This document shows positions 60,145-64,000 of a DNA stretch of 64,000 nucleotides, piece by piece. Positions within the stretch are counted from its first letter, which is position 1; every line of letters begins with the position of its first letter. The position numbers were made by a program, and so were the translations under genes. Under the pieces are notes generated by a model, which saw only the letters and a program-made list of their open reading frames with translations, was not told where the DNA came from and searched no databases. Source of the DNA: Deltaproteobacteria bacterium (GTDB taxonomy: Bacteria; Myxococcota_A; Polyangia; GCA-2747355); the NCBI GenBank assembly GCA_020633415.1, contig JACKDQ010000017.1:1-64000 (forward strand), in the 5' to 3' direction.

Positions 60145-60930
60145 ATGGGACGATTGATTTCTGTCGCGTTGCTGACCGTGCTCGTGACCGCCGGTGTTGC
60201 TCACACTGCTAAAGGCCCGCTGGTCCGCCGCAGCATCGCGGAGCTGCAAGCGGCCAAGTCGCGGTTGGACGGGACAAGTTTCGACCGAACGACGCGCCGG
60301 GAAATCCTCGGCAACGGCGGAGGGATCGTCGAAGCGGTTGGACCGGACCTGATGGCCAGCGTGGGCGCCTACATCCTGGGGGCGCGCGTTAACCTCGGGG
60401 TAAAGCGCGTACGTGACAACTACGGGCGTTGTCGTCTCGAGCTGACCTACGGACTGCGCTTCGCTGCCAAGCAGTTGGGCGCGAAGCTCGGGTTGGGTCT
60501 CGAAGCCGTAGACGCCGACAATCCGTATTGCTCGACGGGCGAGTTGTTGCACGGCAATACCCAAGATGGTCGCCTGCGCGGCAACACGCTGCTGCTCGGC
60601 AACGAACTGTCGCTGGCCACGATGATCCGACCCGAGGGCAAGACGGTGGGCACGCTGCAGTCGGCACACGCCACCGTAGGATTGTCGCGGGACAGCAAGG
60701 CCTTCGAGGTCGCCGGACTAATCGGTCGCTTGCCGCTGTCGCCATCCTGGCGGGGGCGTGAGCTGCGTCGCCTCGATCGCTGGCTCGCGGCGTATGCGAC
60801 CTTTAGCCGCGCGCTTGCAGACGCCGAGGGCAGTCCTTCTTCGAGCCAACGCATCGAGCGCGCCAATCTCGCTTGGGAGCGGCTGGCTGCGCTGGACAAT
60901 GCTGCGACGGGTGCGTTGGGTGCGCGATAG
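60145..60930 (+). CDS. Secreted protein of unknown function
   Basis: The 261-residue protein has a signal peptide (ISVALLTVLVTAGVAHTA), a basic region and a soluble domain with two cysteines (YGRCRLELTY and NPYCSTGELLHGN). I do not recognise a family. GGGAGAGTGACG precedes the ATG. The next gene begins 10 bp after its stop, implying one transcript. Confidence 0.7.
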   Translation: MGRLISVALLTVLVTAGVAHTAKGPLVRRSIAELQAAKSRLDGTSFDRTTRREILGNGGGIVEAVGPDLMASVGAYILGARVNLGVKRVRDNYGRCRLELTYGLRFAAKQLGAKLGLGLEAVDADNPYCSTGELLHGNTQDGRLRGNTLLLGNELSLATMIRPEGKTVGTLQSAHATVGLSRDSKAFEVAGLIGRLPLSPSWRGRELRRLDRWLAAYATFSRALADAEGSPSSSQRIERANLAWERLAALDNAATGALGAR

Positions 60931-60940
60931 GCGGTTTGCA

Positions 60941-61567
60941 ATGCGTGGCGAACGGGTTGGTGCGATCGCGAGCTTGGCCCTGCTCGTTGCAGCTTGTGGT
61001 CCGCCACCGACCGATCAGGGCGAACCCGCGCTTATCGCAGCGGGCAAGGGCGATCCGCTTACGGCCTGTGCGGGGACGCTGGCCGCATTGCGCCAGACGT
61101 TGAGCCTGGCCAATCGCGATCACCGTGAGATGTTGCCATTGCGCACCGCGACTGCGCTTCGGCGGGCCTTTGGTACGCTGATCGACGAGGTGCAGTTCTA
61201 TCGGCAGGTGCCGAGCGGACAGATGCTCGGTGCATCGGGCATCAACCTTGGTCATCGAATCTTCGTATCGGCCAGCGTCGACGATGGCCGGCGTCAGCCT
61301 GGGGACGCGCGGTCGAGTGCCTGGTTTGCCACGGTGACCCACGAGCTGCTGCACAGCGTGCAGATGCGTTGTCTGGGCAGCACCGCGCTGTTTGCCGTCC
61401 GCTACTGCTCACAGGCCGCGTTGAGCGGCTATCACTACGAGCGGATCCCGCTCGAGCGCGCTGCCCGCGGTATTGCAGATGCTTTGCTGGGCTGCGTGTG
61501 GGGCGAACGTTGCGCCGCTGAGCGGCTGGAAATCAGCTGCGAGGATGCTCTAGGCGCTCGGCCCTAG
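60941..61567 (+). CDS. Lipoprotein with HExxH zinc-peptidase motif
   Basis: The 208-residue protein has lipobox VAAC, two cysteine pairs and the segment ATVTHELLHSVQMRC, an HExxH zinc-binding motif typical of metallopeptidases. The third metal ligand cannot be assigned with confidence (a candidate is YHYERIP). The fold recalls DUF4157-like peptidase-like domains. It is likely in one operon with 60145-60930, whose product may be its partner or substrate. Confidence 0.7.
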   Translation: MRGERVGAIASLALLVAACGPPPTDQGEPALIAAGKGDPLTACAGTLAALRQTLSLANRDHREMLPLRTATALRRAFGTLIDEVQFYRQVPSGQMLGASGINLGHRIFVSASVDDGRRQPGDARSSAWFATVTHELLHSVQMRCLGSTALFAVRYCSQAALSGYHYERIPLERAARGIADALLGCVWGERCAAERLEISCEDALGARP

Positions 61568-61613
61568 TGGACGGTGCGCCCAGTTGGCACTCGAATGATC
61601 GCGGCGGCACGAC

Positions 61614-63188
61614 CTAGGGGCGCCAGAGGAACAGTCGACCGTCGAGATTGGCGCTGACGGTGGTACCGGCGTAGGTCAGCGTGCCGTCGTAGCGACCAAA
61701 GACGATCGGTGCGCCGCCGTGAGCGACGACGCCGCCCAGCGAATATGATTCGCGACTCGGCCGCAGCGCGTGGAGTAGATAGCGCGCTTTCGCGCTCGGG
61801 TTGCGATCCTCTTGGGCCAGGTACACGCCGGGATCGGTTTTCGCTGTTTGCTGTTGCCAGGTTACCTCGTGGGTGGCGATGCCGGCGATCCAGCGGCGAT
61901 CGCCTTCGGCCGCCAGATCGGGCGCGAGCAGCGAGAGCAGCGTCCCGTTCGACGTGACGGCTTGCACCTCGACCAAGTTCAGGTCCGAGGTCAGCTCGAC
62001 CACCAACGCATCGGCATAGCCGGCAGCGGTGTAGGGCGCTTGCATCGGATCGAGTGATATGTCTCCTCGCACCTGCAGGCCGGCGCGCAGCGTCTGACCG
62101 TGAGCCACGAGTGTGCCGAGACTGTCGCGATCCTTGCCGGCAAAGGGCCGGAGCTTGAGAAACTTGCCCGTCTTGCGCTCGACTTCGCCGATGAACACGT
62201 CGAGATGATCGATGCCGCGGGCCAGCAAACCATCAAAACTGACCGTTCCGGCAAAGCGCCCACCAACGAACAGCCGGTCGGTGGCGGTCACGGCGATCGC
62301 CGTCACGTCGTCGTCGTGCACGCCGCCAAATCTTGTCGCCCACAGCGGTTGTCCCTTCGGATCGAAGGCGGCGAGAAAGGCGTCGTGCTTACCACCGGCG
62401 TCGGCCGTAAGCTTGGTGGTGCCGATCGTCGCTGTGCCGGTGAACCACCCGCCGACGAAGACGTTGCCCTTGCTGTCGGCGGCCAAAGCCTGCGGCCAGA
62501 GATCGCCGCCGACGAAGGTCGTGACCCAAGATGCCGTGCCTTGGCTGTCAAAGCGCGCAACAAAGCGCCGGCCGTTCTTGCCATCGATCAGTTGCTTGGG
62601 CGGGAACTGCAAAAGATCACTGAAGCTGCCGGCGATGATTGCGGCCTTTCCGCTGCGGGCAAACGCGCCGAGCGTAACTGAGCCCGTCGACGAGCCCCAC
62701 AGTGGCAGCAACCAGCGCGGCGTCCAGTCCGGCGCGAGTTGGGCCACCCAGCCGTAGGGGGCGCTGGCCGTGACGCTCATTTTGCCGATGGTGAACGGGA
62801 AGCTCGACGACGTATTGCCGGCGATGGTGATCGTGCCCTGGTCATCGATGCTGATGGCCAGTGGATCGTGCGTACCGACACCGCCAATCGCCATCAGTTT
62901 GGCCGAAGGGGCCCCGCTTCCCCCGTCGGTTGCTGCATCGGCGATCGCCGCGTCACCGGCCAGCGCGTCCTGTGCGCTGGCGTCCACGGGGGAAGCGTCA
63001 GGCCTGGCTGTTCCGTCGCCGTCGCTGCGGGGGGCGTCAGCGAGCACCGCACCGTCCGCCGTTTGCAGGGGGGCACCGTCGGTCAGTGCGGGCTTGCTGA
63101 CGGAACTGCAGCCGATCGGCAGGCCACCGATCAGCAGCCAGAAGCTAAGCGCGAAGATCTCAAGGTGGCAAGTACAGGGCCTGTTCAT
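61614..63188 (-). CDS. Beta-propeller (SBBP-like) repeat lipoprotein, paralogue of 17527
   Basis: The 524-residue protein has lipobox PIGC, a Thr/Ala/Asp-rich linker with tandem ADA-like residues and then SBBP-type repeats (VFVGGWFTGTATIGTTKLTADAGG, AFLAAFDPKGQPLWATRFGGVHDDDVTAI, LFVGGRFAGTVSF) as in 17527-19014. A final domain carries the AGYADALVVELTS region and ends GRLFLWRP. ATG 63188 is preferred over the longer frame. Function unknown. Confidence 0.8.
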   Translation of the reverse strand: MNRPCTCHLEIFALSFWLLIGGLPIGCSSVSKPALTDGAPLQTADGAVLADAPRSDGDGTARPDASPVDASAQDALAGDAAIADAATDGGSGAPSAKLMAIGGVGTHDPLAISIDDQGTITIAGNTSSSFPFTIGKMSVTASAPYGWVAQLAPDWTPRWLLPLWGSSTGSVTLGAFARSGKAAIIAGSFSDLLQFPPKQLIDGKNGRRFVARFDSQGTASWVTTFVGGDLWPQALAADSKGNVFVGGWFTGTATIGTTKLTADAGGKHDAFLAAFDPKGQPLWATRFGGVHDDDVTAIAVTATDRLFVGGRFAGTVSFDGLLARGIDHLDVFIGEVERKTGKFLKLRPFAGKDRDSLGTLVAHGQTLRAGLQVRGDISLDPMQAPYTAAGYADALVVELTSDLNLVEVQAVTSNGTLLSLLAPDLAAEGDRRWIAGIATHEVTWQQQTAKTDPGVYLAQEDRNPSAKARYLLHALRPSRESYSLGGVVAHGGAPIVFGRYDGTLTYAGTTVSANLDGRLFLWRP

Positions 63189-63321
63189 GGGGGGATGATG
63201 AACGATCGGCTCCGCGCTCACCATCGTCCGTCCCGCAGATTAATCATACGCTGGCGGGATTACGCATTGCAGGGCAACGCAACGACGTCGTGTTTCGACG
63301 CGCACACCAGTCTCACCTGGC

Positions 63322-64000
63322 TCAGGGGCAGTAGCTCAAGTGCTCAATGTATCCGCTGGGCGCTTGGTAGGCGAGGTACAGCTGGTCAAACGGGGTTATC
63401 GCCAGCGCTGTATGTTTATTGACTTTGATATTGGGATCCTGCTTGACGGTCCAACTGCCGCTGGCGTTGGTCGCGTAGCGCATCGGGCCCGTTAGCGCGT
63501 AGTATGTGACGTGGGCAGCGCCTTGGCTATCGAGCACCATCGCGTTGGTCGCCCAAAGATCTCCGCTGGTGTCGATCGGCGTGATGACCCAGCTGCCGCT
63601 AGCGTTGCTGGCGTGCTTCAGTATCCGAGCGGAGTTCTGGATGTAGACGATGTGAGCCTTGCCGTTGGCATCGAGGGCCAGCGAGTTGCGTCGTCCCGAG
63701 CGGTCGGTCGCGTCGACCGTCTGCACGGTCCAGCTGCCGCTGGCGTTGGCGTTGGTGGCGTAGCCGAGGTCGTCGGAGCTGGTGGCAATGTTTTGGTAGC
63801 TGATGAAGAAGCTGACGTGAACCTTGCCGGTTTTGTCGATGGCGATCGAATGGTCGCCGGCAAAGGATTGAGTCGTTGACATGATCGTCTGCTTGACCCA
63901 GCTGCCGCTGGCGTTGGTGGCGTAGACGAAGCGGGCTTTGGGTTCGAAGTAGACCAGGTGCACCTTGTCCTGGGCGTCCACAGCGACGTCAGCGTCCATT
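63322..64000 (-). CDS. Repeat protein with ATNASGSW motif, N-terminus outside window
   Basis: At least 225 residues of a repetitive protein run off the right edge, with four or more ~45-residue units each holding a variant of YATNASGSW and a second HIVY/HVTYYA-type strand (LALDANGKAHIVYIQNSARIL, MVLDSQGAAHVTYYALTGPMR). The pattern resembles BNR/sialidase-like or beta-propeller repeats. The visible part has no signal peptide because the start is beyond position 64000. Confidence 0.75.
   Translation of the reverse strand, partial: MDADVAVDAQDKVHLVYFEPKARFVYATNASGSWVKQTIMSTTQSFAGDHSIAIDKTGKVHVSFFISYQNIATSSDDLGYATNANASGSWTVQTVDATDRSGRRNSLALDANGKAHIVYIQNSARILKHASNASGSWVITPIDTSGDLWATNAMVLDSQGAAHVTYYALTGPMRYATNASGSWTVKQDPNIKVNKHTALAITPFDQLYLAYQAPSGYIEHLSYCP

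Overview
The window looks like chromosomal DNA from a GC-rich Gram-negative bacterium, most likely a myxobacterium-like (Myxococcota/Deltaproteobacteria) lineage. The clues are about fifteen predicted lipoproteins, several with a low-complexity Asp/Ala/Ser/Thr spacer straight after the lipidated cysteine, paralogous beta-propeller lipoproteins, several regulators and the general gene style. This placement is an inference from gene style, not from a marker gene. No ribosomal RNA, CRISPR array or complete prophage is visible.

Region by region. 1-2.8 kb: a lipoprotein serine protease, a 166-bp inverted-repeat element (MITE-like), a RidA-family protein and the tail of a broken AAA/OLD ATPase. 2.8-7.8 kb: an RstAB-like two-component pair, a broken haloalkane-dehalogenase-like hydrolase and a three-domain metallo-beta-lactamase / MORN-like / DJ-1 fusion closed by a clear terminator. 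7.9-15.5 kb, all on the minus strand: an ECF sigma factor, its zinc-finger anti-sigma factor, an S41 protease lipoprotein, a predicted exported flavoprotein, and a two-module ClpB/ClpA-like AAA+ protein that also begins with an export signal. A tRNA-Leu(CAG) whose 5' acceptor strand does not pair lies at 15.6 kb next to a 43-bp repeat shared with position 2.27 kb. 16-25 kb: secreted and lipoprotein genes of unknown role, a complete REP-associated (RAYT) transposase with matching terminal repeats, an IS3 remnant and a spermidine-synthase-like protein.

25.3-36.3 kb is the most coherent functional block. A MerR-type regulator with a cobalamin-binding domain (CarH/LitR type, a light sensor family) is divergent from an eight-gene, tightly packed minus-strand operon. 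The operon holds two cyclopropane-synthase-like methyltransferases, a COG2907 flavin oxidoreductase, DUF1365, a fatty acid desaturase fused to an extra secreted-type domain, a membrane protein, DUF2878 and DUF1295. A DUF393 protein, an outer-membrane protein and a Blc-type lipocalin follow the regulator. Together this suggests light- or singlet-oxygen-responsive remodelling of membrane fatty acids. 36.5-45.3 kb: another ECF sigma factor, an App1-like phosphatase enclosed by two inverted REP sequences that supply stop codons to three genes, an MFS transporter, a DEAD-box helicase, unknown proteins and a compact REP pair (MITE).

45.4-64 kb: aldo/keto reductase, RhlE-type helicase, TerC-PGPGW membrane protein, CBS protein plus diguanylate cyclase, a poly-gamma-glutamate system-type lipoprotein, a GNAT-nitrilase fusion, an MFS transporter, and a run of lipoproteins and secreted proteins. 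The last include an HExxH candidate metallopeptidase and a repeat protein that runs off the right edge.
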